The notes below the pieces were generated by a model. The model was given only the letters and a program-made list of their open reading frames with translations, did not search any database and was not told the DNA's origin. From assembly GCA_035610365.1 (NCBI GenBank), contig CM069435.1, forward strand, positions 64,043,389-64,107,388: a stretch of 64,000 bases of DNA. The letters are read 5' to 3'. A program made the position numbers and the translations under genes. Positions 24,461 to 36,479 of the stretch are shown here, one piece after another (the first letter of the stretch is position 1; every line of letters starts with the position of its first letter). Origin of the DNA: Aquatica leii. Lineage: Eukaryota > Arthropoda > Insecta > Coleoptera > Lampyridae.

Positions 24461-26539
24461 TATTTTTAAAATTTTATTGCAGATACCAAGTTTAATGTTT
24501 ATATGTTTTTGCACTCACCTTAGTAAATACAGACATATTGTATCTTAATTATCTATACGTTTGAGTGTCGTTTTCAGCTCTCTCTCCAATAAAATTTTGC
24601 TCTTTTTTTTAAAAAGTTGTTTGCTTATCACATCCCAATCAGCAATAAAATATTGGACCATTAATGGCTAAAACTTGCACAACATTGATCTGATCATGAG
24701 TATGCAACATTTTGCGATATTGTGCTTAATATTGAAATAGAATATTGAGTCAATATTCAAAATAAATCATATTATCCAACTCAGTTTTAAGAAAGCTGAA
24801 TTTTGCATTTAACTATCTAAAGTCTTGTTTTGGTTACAACTAAAAATAAACGTGATCGTGTACATAAAGTACATTTTGTTAAATTAGGTCAGTAATAATG
24901 CTAAAAAATAAACTTTACTATCTGCTTTAATTATTTTATTAACAATTGATTTTGTAGATAGTGAAGAATTAAAGAAAACAAAAAACACACCAATAGGTTT
25001 CGTGGATTTTACAGCATTTACATCCATCATTTACTGCATAGTTACAAACAGCAAACAATTTTCATTTAATTAGATAGTCAGAACCGGCCTGAAAACTTTA
25101 ATTGCAAATATCTCAAAATTGGGCCACTTTAGACTAAATCTTTAAAGGAAAAATTTTCATTTAACGCTACAAGAATCATTAGTGATACAGTATTTACTTT
25201 ACTGTATCCGTAAATTGTTTTATTTGCGGTAAATTATCTTCTATTTATTACCAATAGACAGCCAACATTGTAAATTACAATCGGACCTATGTTGATATTT
25301 TTTACAGATACAAAATTTACATAGGTCCTATAATGGCTCAATGAACTCTGATTCTGTTAAGATTTCGACATTGGCTCAATGTCTAGCCCATCAATAGCCA
25401 ACGATCATTGCTGCTTGAGACGTTCCTGATATTCGCTTAAAAAAAACAAACAAAGATATATGTTAAGATTGTAAAAAATGGAGTATTAGACATATTGGTA
25501 TATGTGATATTAATGTTGCTGTGCGTAACGTTTATAAGAAATTATTAGTTGGAAATGTCTGAAAATGTTTCCAGTATCTTCTATACGTAAAATTACTACT
25601 GTTGCTGTGTATACCGTTTACCAAAAATTTATTGTCAATTATCTTTTTTATATAAGGTAAATAACAACATTTAATTGTTATTCACCTTACATAAAAAAGA
25701 TTTAACTTTAATTTTTAATCTTTACTTAGAAATTAAAGTTGTCTTGTATTTACATTAAAATTATAAATACTAATTTACAGTTTGATTAGTGGCATTGTAA
25801 AGGACTCTGAAGCAAGTTTTAGTTATTCAAAGTAGGTAAAAATCATTTGCTTTTTGGTTTAACTTTTACATTTATTTATTTTGTTTGTGTATATGCTTGT
25901 TGTTAATTCTATTTTTCTTTTCATTTGTTTTACCTTTAACGTTTTGTAATTTTTTTGCATTTTACTAAATTTTTCTGTTTTATTTGGCTTTGTTGAGTTG
26001 TTGAGAATCAACCCCGAGTAAGCTCCCACTTTTCTTTTAGAAATCTTAACATCGATATGAGCCTAGCTTTGTTATAATTTCGATACGTTATATGTTTGCA
26101 TTCGTTATTATGTATGTGACACTTATTACTTATTGTGTCTTGTAAATAGGACAAATTTATAATAAAAAAGTTAACAAAAAGTAATAGATAGCCAATTTAC
26201 CTAGATTTTTAAATTTTTGATTATATATATAATATTGTTTGTCTTGGTGTTACGTTGCATTTGTTATTTATTTTAATTCCGGAAAATGGTACTTTAATTT
26301 TGTAGTTTGATAACTAGTCATATTATATTAAAAAAACTCTTTAAAAACTCCTTATGGTACAGCTATTCTATTTAGCACCAAGTACCAGGTTTTATTATTT
26401 TTGACGTTTTTAGAAAAATATTTTGTTATAAACAAATATAATTTTTATTATTATAATTAATTTTTACTGTTTATAAATAATAAGTTCTTTGTTTTATACA
26501 CAATTCCTTTTTGTTGTGATTTGGTATAGTTCAAAATTG
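24461..26539. other. A+T-rich stretch with two small hairpins only
   Basis: No gene was recognised. Apart from the palindrome at 25641-25703, there is a shorter one at about 25266-25335 (GGACCTATGT...ACATAGGTCC). Confidence 0.45.
25641..25703. repeat. Palindromic hairpin, about 27-bp arms
   Basis: ATCTTTTTTATATAAGG plus TAAATAACAA is matched in inverted orientation by TTGTTATTCACC plus TTACATAAAAAAGAT around a 7-nt centre, with about two mismatches. It resembles a foldback MITE. Confidence 0.65.
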
Positions 26540-27440
26540 TATTTTACTTTCTTATAAGGAAAGTATAGCGATCGCAACTTTTTTTCAAAAATTTTTTTTT
26601 CATAATTTCACGTTTCAAGGTCTACTGAATCAGAAAAAAGTATTTTTGCCAAGAAAATTTTGGGTGTCTGTGTGTAAAGATGTACCCACGATAACTCTCG
26701 AACCAAAAGTCCTAGTAACTTGAAACTTGGTTTGGAGTTGGTTTTTTATATTCTCTCGGTTCTATTAAAATATGGGTCTGATAAAGAAACCAGAAGTGGG
26801 TGTATCCTCTATTTTTAACAGTTTTTCTTATATAATTTCGTACGTATGTAAATTATTCGAATTATTTTTACAGTTTCTTATAGAGTTAAATCTTTTTAAC
26901 AATTTATTCAAATAAAATGTTTTTCTAACATTAACAGTTTATTAGATATTTGATTTGTAATGGAAATTAAATTCTTTATATAATCTTAGGTTCGAATCCA
27001 GCCTACGACAATTTTTTTAGAAAAAAATTCCATATCTTGAAAGGTTAAAAAATAACAATTCTTTTGACTTGTTTATATACGGAGTGCTGCATCTTATTTA
27101 AATTATTTTTGGATGTACCCACGATAACTCTCGAACCAAAAATCCTAATTACTTGAAGTTTGATATGGAGCTGGCTTTTCATATTCTCTCCGTTCTATCA
27201 AAAGATGGGTTTGATAAAAAAATCGGAAGTGTGTATTCGCCATTTTTAACGGTTTTTCTTATATATAACTTATTCAAATTATTTTTACAGTTTCTTATAG
27301 AGATAATTTTTCCTAACAATTTATTCAAATAAAAAAATTTCTAACATTAACAGTTTATCAGATATTTAGTTTGTAATTTAGAATAAATTCACAAATATAA
27401 TATAGTTTCGAATCCTGCCTGCGACGATTTTTTTTTTACT
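26540..27440 (-). repeat. Dispersed repeat family, inverted copy with two tandem sub-units
   Basis: Two similar units, about 26676-27030 and 27110-27435, follow each other. Each contains a GATGTACCCACGATAACTCT-type start, GTTTTTCTTATAT, TATTCAAATTATTTTTACAG, a poly-T block and a GGTTCGAATCC-type or TTCGAATCCTGCC block. Both correspond, in reverse, to 22030-22345. The left edge near 26550 carries CTTATAAGGAAAGTAT. This appears to be the far end of the same family whose other end lies at 29030-29083. Confidence 0.65.
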
Positions 27441-27838
27441 GATTTACTAAAGGGGTAAGTAATATCGCGGCGCACAAATATGCTAGAAAATCAATACAAA
27501 CGTGTACATATTACCAGTAGCGGCTGGTGGTCAATCATACAAGAGGGTCATTTAAAAAAAAACGCAATGATCGCAAAAAGGTTAAAAAACATTCTTACAG
27601 TAACGTGATTTATATTTAAGATCAATTATGTTTAAAATTTAAGATAATCGTCTATAATTACAATTACCAAAATAATCAATAGCATGCTCTTTAAAATTTA
27701 CAATGATTTTTCAATGCTTAGCATAGAAATGCACATCTTTCTTGTCTCATAGTATTGCCAATTGCGTAGAAATGTTTGAATTTTTAACATAGAGAAATAT
27801 CGCTCTCTTTCCACTGTAGTCATATGTAAAGTCAATGA

Positions 27839-28101
27839 ATTGAAGGGTCTGGTGCAAAAAGGGTACAAGTGATTTTTTTAAATTTTTGATTAAAACGCAT
27901 ATATGTCAAGTTAAACCTACCCTCTGTTAGTACAAAAAACATACAAAGTGCATTTTGATCTTAGCAGTGACATTTTTAGAGAAGTAGCATAACACACTAA
28001 ACTAAAACCTCACAATGTTTTTTGCAAAAACGATAATAAAAGCACTAACTCAAATTGTCTACTTATACACTTATACCCTTTTTGCACCAAACCCTTCAAT
28101 T
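27839..28101. mobile_element. Small inverted-repeat element, about 30-bp ends
   Basis: ATTGAAGGGTCTGGTGCAAA at 27839 continues to AAGGGTACAAGTG, and the right end at 28101 reads the same in reverse with few changes. The interior is about 200 bp of A+T-rich non-coding sequence. This is a MITE-type element. It lies inside or beside the dispersed repeat family and is probably a separate insertion. Confidence 0.7.
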
Positions 28102-29029
28102 GTTTTATTTAATATATGTATCTATTTTTAGTTTTTACAAACTTTTTGATTATAGTCTTTAATTGACTTCACAATTGATTTTTACTTTTTCTTTTAAATG
28201 CTATAAATCCGTAACATTATTTTTACAACATAATGATTAATGCATCATCTGAAAACAGTAAATATAAAACACTAAAATCTATTATTTATTTCAATTCCAC
28301 AAATCCAATCTAACGAATCATACACAGATTCCTTGAATTACTGTAAACTTCTTTATTTTTATGTTTACTGGTTGGTCGAATTTGAAGTAAAGGCTGAGGA
28401 CGAGCATTAAATATAAATTCTAGATGTGTAAACAATTATTAGCTATTCATTTTTTAACGTCTTGTACCACAGTTATTATGAAACAAAAACTACTGTCATA
28501 TGTGATAAGAAATCTGTATTTAACACACACGTGCTGCGAAGATAACGATAGATGACGTAAGTCACGTAAGCAATGATAGCATTGCAGTCAAAGATAATTG
28601 CACTGAGTATTATCTTTGGCGTAGGCGGCCGGCTGAGAACCCAGCGAACGAATTTTAACATTTACTTATATTCTTTTCTAACTCGCATAAAATTGTATTA
28701 TGCGTGTCTCACTCTTGATTAGAATAACCAAAGAGAATAACTATCATCGTAATATAATGTAAGTACGGGCAAAAGTTCGTGTCAGCCTCGGGTAAATTCG
28801 CAAGCTTTCGTATCTGTTACGTTTAAATTGACAATTATTTAAACGCAAGAAATTTAAACGCTCATAATTTGATTTAAACGCAAATTTTCTGTAATTTTAA
28901 AGCAAATAAAATACCTTTCTTATTCATTTTTGGAGGGTCATTGACCAAATGACCTAATAGAGAAACCGCCACTGCATATTACTTCAAAATGGTTTTATGA
29001 CAGCCATAACCTTAAAAAAATGTGTAAAG

Positions 29030-29083
29030 ATTCCTTCATCATTCCTTACTGGAATGTCGTGTGGTGACCACACCAGTTTTTTT
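29030..29083 (-). repeat. Terminal block of dispersed repeat family (inverted)
   Basis: Reverse complement of the 54-bp block that starts copy 1 at 21551, with six differences. It contains the internal palindrome GTGTGGTGACCACAC. Its orientation fits it being one end of the copy whose other end is near 26550. Confidence 0.7.
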
Positions 29084-29270
29084 AAAATTGATTTTTAATA
29101 TCCTAAATATTATTTATTATTGTTTGATCCGTTTTTAATTTTTTGAAATATTTAATAAGAAGTCAATAATTATTAAAGGTAATTTTTCAATAGTGTACTT
29201 GAATGTAATATAGCTCTAAGTTGCTGTATTGCATTATAAGACATTTTGAGAATTATATATCGGAATGGCC

Positions 29271-29437
29271 CGTTTAAACGCAACCGATTGAACGTGATCG
29301 TTTGAACGAGACCGTTTGAACCCGATACGTTTGAACGCAAAGGCGATTGAACGCAATACTTTTGAACGCGAGACGTTTGGACGAAAAAACGTTTCAACAC
29401 GGAGAAGTTTGAACGCACGGACGTTTGAACGCAGGAA
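29271..29437. repeat. Short-period minisatellite, about 11 units of 14-16 bp
   Basis: Roughly eleven degenerate units of the form CGTTTGAACGCGAGA follow one another, with ACG and GAACG steps kept and the last few bases variable. G+C is far higher than in the surroundings. A sparser set of similar TTTAAACGC motifs lies at 28822-28890. There is no leader, spacer uniqueness or cas gene, so this is not a CRISPR array. The open frames on the minus strand are produced by the repeat. Confidence 0.75.
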
Positions 29438-29803
29438 AACAAGGTTTGCAAAAAACAACTTTGTTTTGTATCTTTGTCGGTATTGGTTTTAAATACAAAT
29501 TTCTGTTTATACGATTCTTAGATTTAGTAAAAAAACGTTTTATTCAAAAATTGAAATAAAAAATAAATTAAATGAAACAATTATAATAATAACGTTTTTT
29601 AAAATTGATTTTTAAAAATGCTCATATTTTTACATTTTTATGTACAAGACAAGAACGTTTAGCGTGTCTATGCTTTTTCGTTAAATTGCTATTTTTAAAT
29701 GAGTAAAAACTACTTTCAAGTTTTCACCATTTTGCGTTGTTGTTTACTATTATTATATTCTAAATAAACCAATTAATCATTTTTCAGCGAATGTTTAACC
29801 AAT

Positions 29804-30070
29804 AAAAAAACTGGTGTAGTCACCACACGACTTTTCTATAAGGAATTTCTACATATTTTTTATTTTCAAATTGAAAAAAAAAACTATCTAAGTCAAAAAA
29901 ATATAGAGAAAAACTGTTATTTTTAATGTATCTTGCTTGCCCTTTAAAATACGGAATTTTTTTCTAAAAAAATCGTTGCAGACAGGATTCGAACTTAAAT
30001 TTTGTATGAAATTTACTTTAAATTGTAAATCAAATATTAAATAAACTTTTAATGCTAGAATTTTTTTTTT
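29804..30070 (+). repeat. Dispersed repeat family, copy 3 (short)
   Basis: Starts with AAAAAAACTGGTGTAGTCAC and then TCTATAAGGAAT as in copy 1. Next come the ATATAGAGAAAAA block, the TTTTTTTCTAAAAAAAT block, the ACAGGATTCGAAC block and an AAATCAAATAT block. It is shorter than copy 1 because the middle is missing. Confidence 0.6.
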
Positions 30071-30639
30071 AATTTAATTAATATCAGCCCATGATCTACG
30101 GTTAAGGGGATTCTTAAAAATCAGGCAAAATTATCCCTATTTTTTGATAGACTTTACAGCAAAACCAAATCACCAAATCTAATGGGGAAAAAACATATAT
30201 GCTAAGTATAACTGAAGGTCGCTAATTGCTTGACTTGGCCACAAAAGTAATACTAATTCCTACAAAAAATCACGAAAATACGACAAAAACACATTAAAAT
30301 TCACATTTATTTTCAATGACTTCTGTTAAAATTATTAAATAAAAATAATCAAGCGACTTACATTTAACCTTTATTAACAAATCTGCATCAGCACTAAGAC
30401 GAGCATTGCATTTTATGTCGACAATATCACTTTGAAAGTACCCCTTATTTTCTCTAAACGCAACGTATACATGCTGTCTCTCTTATCTTCCGTCTTTGTC
30501 GTGTAAGCTACAGCAAATTCTTTGGCCTCTATTTCACTAGAGATGTTAGCTTATGCTGACGACGTGAATGTTTTCTTTACGAACCAGAGTATGATCTGGA
30601 TTTGTAGAATAAAGAAAGAATCGCCTTAAGAACATCGTT

Positions 30640-32640
30640 ACGTTCTTCTTTCATTTTTGTACACTTATCTTTTCCCGCTACAATTTCATTTTCTATTTCT
30701 ACTTTAAATTTTTTCAACAATACATCTTTTTCTGAATCATTTCACGGAACTCTACTTAAAGCCGCTTTTCTTTTCGTCCGTTTTGGTTTATTGTTTTCTA
30801 AAAAAGAAGCAAAAAAGATATAATTCTCTAAACTATACATTCTTTTAAGGTAACTACTTTGTAAAGACAGTTTTTAATGCAGCTTATAGATTGGCCAGAA
30901 ATCAGGTTTTGATGCCCACCTTTGTAAAATGAGAATAATAAATTTACGTACTAAATTTTTGTTTCTTTTTTGCAATCAATGGTTTAGATGTTAATTCTTT
31001 TTTTTTGTTCGTGGTGCTACGACCTCAAATCTTAGCACTGTCTTTTGGAGTTTCTCTATCATTAGCTTTGTCATCATTTTGATCAGGATCTTCTATGGGT
31101 GATAAATCTGGAAAAATAAATTTGGATAGTTTATTTTAATAAGTCCATTGATTTTTCGTTCTGAATTTAAAAATATCTTGTAGTGTACGTGTTACTTAAT
31201 ATGTTAATTATATGCATAACATTAAAACATTTTTAACTCACTTTTAAGTTCGATATCCTTTAAAGATTTTCCAGCAAATGTATGTGCTTTCTCTTGGTCC
31301 ACTGCCAGAAACAACCTGCTAACGTTGGTTAGCTCAACTGTATTTTTATGAAAGCGATAAAATTCACGATGAACTTTTATATCGTGGCTCAAATGTCGCG
31401 CCAACCAATCACACTCGGTTTCTTTAAGATTGAAGACTTGGCTAACGGTACAAAGTACTTTCATAACTTTGTACTTGTTATTGTTTCTGACGACCTCAAG
31501 TTTGTTTCAGAACACCGTTTCTTAATGCAATAGTGGCCTCTCATATAAGAATTTAAATTACTTAACCGTGCAAACACAAAAGGATTATCCTCGGGCACTC
31601 CAGCTGCCGTGCGAATTGCCAGTAGAAAACCGACAGATTTTTTCATTTCTTTGGTAAACAAGACTGTTACTTTATTTCCTTCCTTCTCTATTATTTCTGC
31701 TATTAGAGTATTTGCTAACTTGGTTTCAAATTCCGTTAAAGAATATTTCATCTCTTGTACACCTTGACTTTGACATGATGGTCACTTCGTGTTTAATTTT
31801 CATCTTTGCAGCTTCTTCTGAACGTTTTTTATTAAAAAAAATTGTATGACTTAAACTAAGTAATGCCAGTTTATTCCAATTTTGAAAACTCTGTTCTCTG
31901 TCGATGTCATTATTTGTTACTTTGATCATGCATTCTAAAAATTTGTTTAATTTGATTAAATCGCCAGTAACTGGAAATAAATCAACGGAATTGAGTTTTC
32001 TAGATTGCAAAGTAGCTAATGCATTGGATGAAATTCTAACGGTCTACTCCAAATCTAAAATTCACATAAAACCCAATAATATTTCATTTCTTTTTAGATC
32101 GCCCATCTAATCTCGGCGTTCCAAATTCAGTGTTTTTCGCTATTTTGTCAGATATTACAACAAAAAACTTTGTCGCTGAGACAACAGCATCAAAATGTTT
32201 AAGGGTAAGAACGTCAATTAACTTGTGCACATAGATATTTTTCTTAGCGAGTTCTATTGTTAATCTCTCCCAAGCTGCCGCATAGATGGTCTAATTAGTT
32301 CTGATTGAGTGTTGCTATATGTTTTATGAAGAAATGCTCCAAATCGTAAAATACGATCATCTTTGCGACATATTTCAGCTATTTGGCAATTTGTTTAAAT
32401 ATTGGAATGAAAATCTTCTGTAAGGTTGTGAATATAAACTCCATTTAGTAAAGAAGTACTCTCAGCAGCTGGTAGTCGTAATGATTTTTCAGAACTTAAA
32501 TATTTTTGTCTTTCATGCAAATGCATGAGTATTTACGATGGTGCCATATATGCCTTTTAATCATAAAACCAAGACATTCGGGACAAGGACCATAATCAGA
32601 ATATTTTAGGATTTTTTTCTCTTGTTAGGTTGGTTTGCGC
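30640..32640 (-). pseudogene. Zinc-finger / tyrosine-recombinase-like multicopy gene, broken
   Basis: Read on the minus strand: a zinc-finger-like CPECLGF...HIWHHRKYSC at about 32530-32600; ILRFGAFLHKTYSNTQSEL near 32310-32350; a helical part at 31726-32010 ending in FFNKKRSEEAAKM (Arg near 31824); VTVLFTKEMKKSVGFLL and VFARLSNLNSYMRG at 31461-31751; LARHLSHDIKVHREFYRF at 31222-31464 (Tyr near 31359); and a decayed Lys-rich C-terminal domain to about 30640. The spaced Arg, His..His and Tyr resemble the catalytic set of tyrosine recombinases, and the same architecture recurs as a multicopy gene in many insect genomes. Frameshifts and stops interrupt it. I infer a Crypton-like mobile origin; the family name is unproven. 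Confidence 0.6.
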
Positions 32641-32657
32641 GTTAAGATCAGTTCGCT

Positions 32658-33480
32658 TTTAGTGTTGAAAACACTTATAAGGAGCTTGATTTCACTTCAT
32701 TTTTTGTATTTTTCGGATGTAGTGTTTATTATTTTTACACAAGATATTCCTTATGATTCGTTTTATGTTTTAAAAATATAATAAGTCTTAATTTCACTCA
32801 ACAGTGATGAAAAATGGTTATAGTAATTGCAGAATTAGATCCGCGCGAGCTTCCGCCTTGTACGCTGCAAAAACGGTAAAACATAGATGAAAATTGCACA
32901 TAAACAATCTATTAAGCACAAAATTTACTACAAAAAGTCCGCGGGAGTGTATAATTATATATAATAGTTTAAGAGTTTTTGAATTTTAATGTAATTTTCG
33001 TGCAACTTTGCACACTTGTATCTTCTAAACTATTGAAGGTAATTGTACCCTTCCGCCGACTTTTTATAGTAAATTTTGCATTGTATGTGCAACTTTCTTC
33101 TATCTTACACCGATTTAGGGTAATAGTTTATTGGTTATTTTAAATTAATTAGCAAATCATTTCAATACAAAAATTGTGGCGGTTTTGATGCTGGTGTAAT
33201 ATTACGACATTGACAAAGCTACCCTTAGCCACAAAAAAGCCGCGGTGGTCACTAAAAACAACTCGACCGAGACACACAAGTTCTACTAAACCGATAATTT
33301 ATGTTCAAATTTTAAAATGTATAAACAAAATAATTTAATAAATCTGATTTATAAAGTTTCATAATTAAAATTATCAGCAATTACTGTTTCAAGTAATAAA
33401 CGATTTCACTGTAAAGTTATCAACATAGGGCGAAAGTATGTAAAATAAAATTTAACTAAATTTTGAATGTTGAACCAAAA
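32658..33480 (+). repeat. LTR-like repeat, copy A
   Basis: From AGTGTTGAAAACACTTATAA to about CGAAAGTATGTAAAATAAAA and slightly beyond, this segment is repeated in the same orientation at 48878-49836 with scattered substitutions and indels. Both copies keep an inner foldback of about 75-80 bp per arm (here about 32868-32955 and 33045-33120). In copy B the repeat directly follows a Gypsy pol relic, so the most economical reading is that both are LTRs of that family, copy A being solo. No short direct target duplication was established. Confidence 0.62.
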
Positions 33481-33592
33481 GGTTGTATCGTTTGTATAGG
33501 TAAAATTTTTGGATTAATAGTTGCCGGGGGGTTTATCAGTAGATGAATCTTGGAAATCTGAATAAGAAAACACACATTTCATTAAGTATGAA

Positions 33593-34326
33593 ATGTGTAG
33601 ATATTTAAACACGAAATCTCACCACCATCCAGTACAGAAGAATAATGTTTTACACACTTTAGCTAAAAGAGTGTGTCAAATAATGAAAATGCACAAAAGA
33701 AAAAGGAAACACTGTTGGAGTCCCTACAACAAAATTGATACGTGTTCAAAGAGATCCAAAACGCATGGGAAAGAGGAATAAATCTAAAACTCAAAGAAGA
33801 CTTATCACCTTCTACTAGCACCGCTTATCTATCATACTGTATGGGTTCGACAGACAAAATAAGCAGGGTGCTAAAGAAACATAAAAAAACTGTCTTTACG
33901 ACTAAGGATACCCTGAACACTTGGTTTACATCTGCTAAAGACAAACAAGGAGATCTTAAACATGCCGGAGTTTACAAATCTTTTAGTTCCTGTGAATCAA
34001 ATGATATAGGACAAACGAGACGCTCTATTGAAGTTAGAGTAAAAAAACATATGGCTGACTGCAAACACCGCAAAGTTACAAAATCAGCAATGACAGAACA
34101 CGTGTGGAACCAAGGACACACGCTAAACTTTGACCAAACTAAAGTGTTGGCTAGAACTCTTTTCTACTTTCCCAGACTAATCCGCGAAGCTGTAGAAATA
34201 AAAAAACATTTATGTAATATGAACCGAAAAGACGGTTTAAGACAGCAAATCTTGGCTACCAGTATTACATCCTATAAGACAAAGATCAACGTTCTTGGAA
34301 AGGACACAAATACTTATTCCAAGTAA
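33593..34326 (+). pseudogene. Penelope-like element fragment: RT tail plus GIY-YIG
   Basis: The fragment begins inside the RT C-terminal region (RYLNTKSHHHPVQKNNVLHT, near 33598), shifts frame near 33745, and continues in one open frame to the stop at 34324-34326. That frame has the linker AWERGINLK, the GVYKSFSSC and IGQTRRSIEVRVKKH blocks of a GIY-YIG nuclease, a later REAVEIKKH (the catalytic Glu region) and NMNRKDG. The Tyr of the YIG motif is Asp. The RT core is missing, so the copy is 5'-truncated. It diverges clearly from the element at 16.5-18 kb and so belongs to a different subfamily. Confidence 0.88.
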
Positions 34327-34433
34327 TAACGAAATCAGTCATGCGGTAACGGAAAGATAAGGTCCGTTAATTCCGCTAACCGCAAATGATAAAAATATCG
34401 TCATTTACACTTTATCTTTCAGTGACATTTACC

Positions 34434-34474
34434 ACTCTGAAGATGCAAACAGCAATGTCTTGCGAAACGTCAGT
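34434..34474 (+). ncRNA. Hammerhead-type ribozyme motif downstream of Penelope fragment
   Basis: Stem I 5' strand ACT (34434-34436), CTGAAGA (34437-34443), spacer T, stem II GCAA (34445-34448) with TTGC (34460-34463), GAA (34464-34466), palindromic ACGT (34467-34470), H17 = C (34471), stem I 3' strand AGT (34472-34474). Every core position of the hammerhead consensus is satisfied, and the cleavage triplet would be GTC. It lies 108 bp after the GIY-YIG stop, as expected for a Penelope terminal repeat. As in the other two motifs, stem III is a loopless palindrome, suggesting dimer-dependent cleavage. Confidence 0.72.
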
Positions 34475-36479
34475 TTGTATGGGTTACCGAACGACAATAC
34501 GCCAAGTTTCTACTTCTTGTTTGGGCTCCCAAAGAGAGACTAGAACCAAGCTTAAACAGTCTGGGTGTTTACCTACGACGCGGTCTAAGCCGAAAGTCGC
34601 TTTTACCATCAAGTTTTTCTCAAAAAAAGAAATCAAGGATACGCGGTTCATTTATAGTTACCGAGTTTCCCTATTAAATCTTCCAATTTAGGATATCTTG
34701 TACATACAAATAATTCTATGTAAAATTATCAAAAACAGCATTAATGTTATTTTTAAAATGTATGATGTTATAATTCAATCTTGTACGTTAGGTCTTGTTA
34801 GTACGCGTTTAATAGATGTTTATTATTTTTTAAGAAAGTTTTAACCATACGGTTGATTTTATAACAATTTCCATATGTTTTGATATTAAAAGCGTCACAA
34901 AAATGTTGGTAACCTTGTTTTACAAATAAAAAAAGTTAATCTGCATTAGAATGCATTTAGAGAAGGAACTGAAAAAACTATTTAAAACTACGCACCTATT
35001 TTACGATAACCAGTTGCCTGGATCGAGCTCGCTTAGGTAAAGCTAATATTAATTTTAATATGAACCTTTTAGTACTATTACAAACTGCATTCATCATATA
35101 ATTCAAAAATTTAGAATGCAGATACTAAAAATTTGATAAAAAGCTATAAACACGAATATTTTTGGTTTAATTTTATTTAACTGACGAAACTTTTTACCTA
35201 TTTTTTTACAATGTTTTAAATTATTACAATTACTTAAGATCATCAAATACCGCTATGTAATCAACATTTAATACAATTTATTTAATTTATAAATAGTTAA
35301 ACTATTACAATAGATTTTTTTTAATAATAAGTATTTTTATATTTTAAAGTTTTTGCCATTACAGTTAAATAAATCGATTATATCTAAGCATACTATAAAT
35401 AAAATAATAAACAGTGGCGTTTCATCAGTTAAGCCGCAAATTATTAATAAACAAATCACATTGTTTAAATAAAAATATTTATTATTATTTTTTCTAAGCG
35501 AGAAAACTCTGTATGTGATTAATTAAATTGTGACAAATCAATTAACGCAAGCTTAGAAACCATATTCATGTCATACAAAGGCAATAAATATGGTACGTTT
35601 AGTAACCAAAAATAATTCACCGTCTCTCAGTAAAACTAACGCTTACTTTATATTTTTCTTTTATATTGTGATTAATTGACATTCAACTAAAACGAATAAT
35701 TCTACAAATCACAAAATCTGCAAAAGATTTGTGTTTACTAGGATTCTGTCAGTATACTGCTTTGATGTTTGAGTGAACGCTGTAGTCTTCTTTATGAGCA
35801 CTTTCCTCTTCAAATATTATATTTCGGTCTTTTATTCTTCTTGCAGTTTCCTAGGTTATATATTAATTTTTTATGGGGTGTTCAAAGCAATCGTAGATTT
35901 TTCTTTCCTAATTTTCATTCTTTTCTAGGTTTAGTCTTAAAAAACACAAAATTGTTTTAGTAACCGAAACTGCTTTTGGAGGTCTAAATGATATTTAAAA
36001 GCTTCATTTTTTAATAACTTAGGTTTTGATGATGAATGCGATTCATTAGTTATTACAAGAGATTACAATATTGTTTTTATATAATGGTTTCTTAGTTATT
36101 TTTGATAAGAGAAAATTTACATCGGTAAAAATATTTTTATCATTCAGGTTGTCTTTTAAGCACACTACATATATATTACAGCTTCTATAAATGGTAGTAA
36201 GTGCATAAGAATTTTTTATCAAACAAACTGAGTAAAGCAGCATTACCAACAGTTTTAATCACCAAGTGATACATTTCTTTTTAGGCTAAATGCCTCGATA
36301 TTTTTTTAACTAAAATTTTTGTTTACTTTTAAAGATGCCACAGAGAATAGTAACTTTTGATTCACTAAATCTTATCGGTTGTTTATGCACTATAGCCCTA
36401 ACCCTCTTGTCGTATTGAAAATAACCCACACAGCCAAAAGTAACCAAAAGCCGTAATAAAGGTAACCGCTTTGGATTGG
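34475..36479. other. A+T-rich stretch, nothing recognised
   Basis: Open frames here (for example 34386-34691 and 35769-35960) have no family resemblance. The first is probably 3' sequence of the Penelope fragment read in the wrong context. Confidence 0.4.

Noticed and set aside
29271..29437. Regularly spaced repeats that might suggest a CRISPR array
   Set aside because: Units are contiguous, 14-16 bp and degenerate, with no unique spacers and no cas genes, in a eukaryotic context.
29173..29458. Two overlapping minus-strand frames with repeated RSN/FKR wording
   Set aside because: They are read through the minisatellite; repetition of units without stops gives open frames by chance.
34386..34691. 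101-codon plus-strand frame after the Penelope fragment
   Set aside because: It overlaps the hammerhead motif and terminal-repeat region, and its translation matches no Penelope domain.
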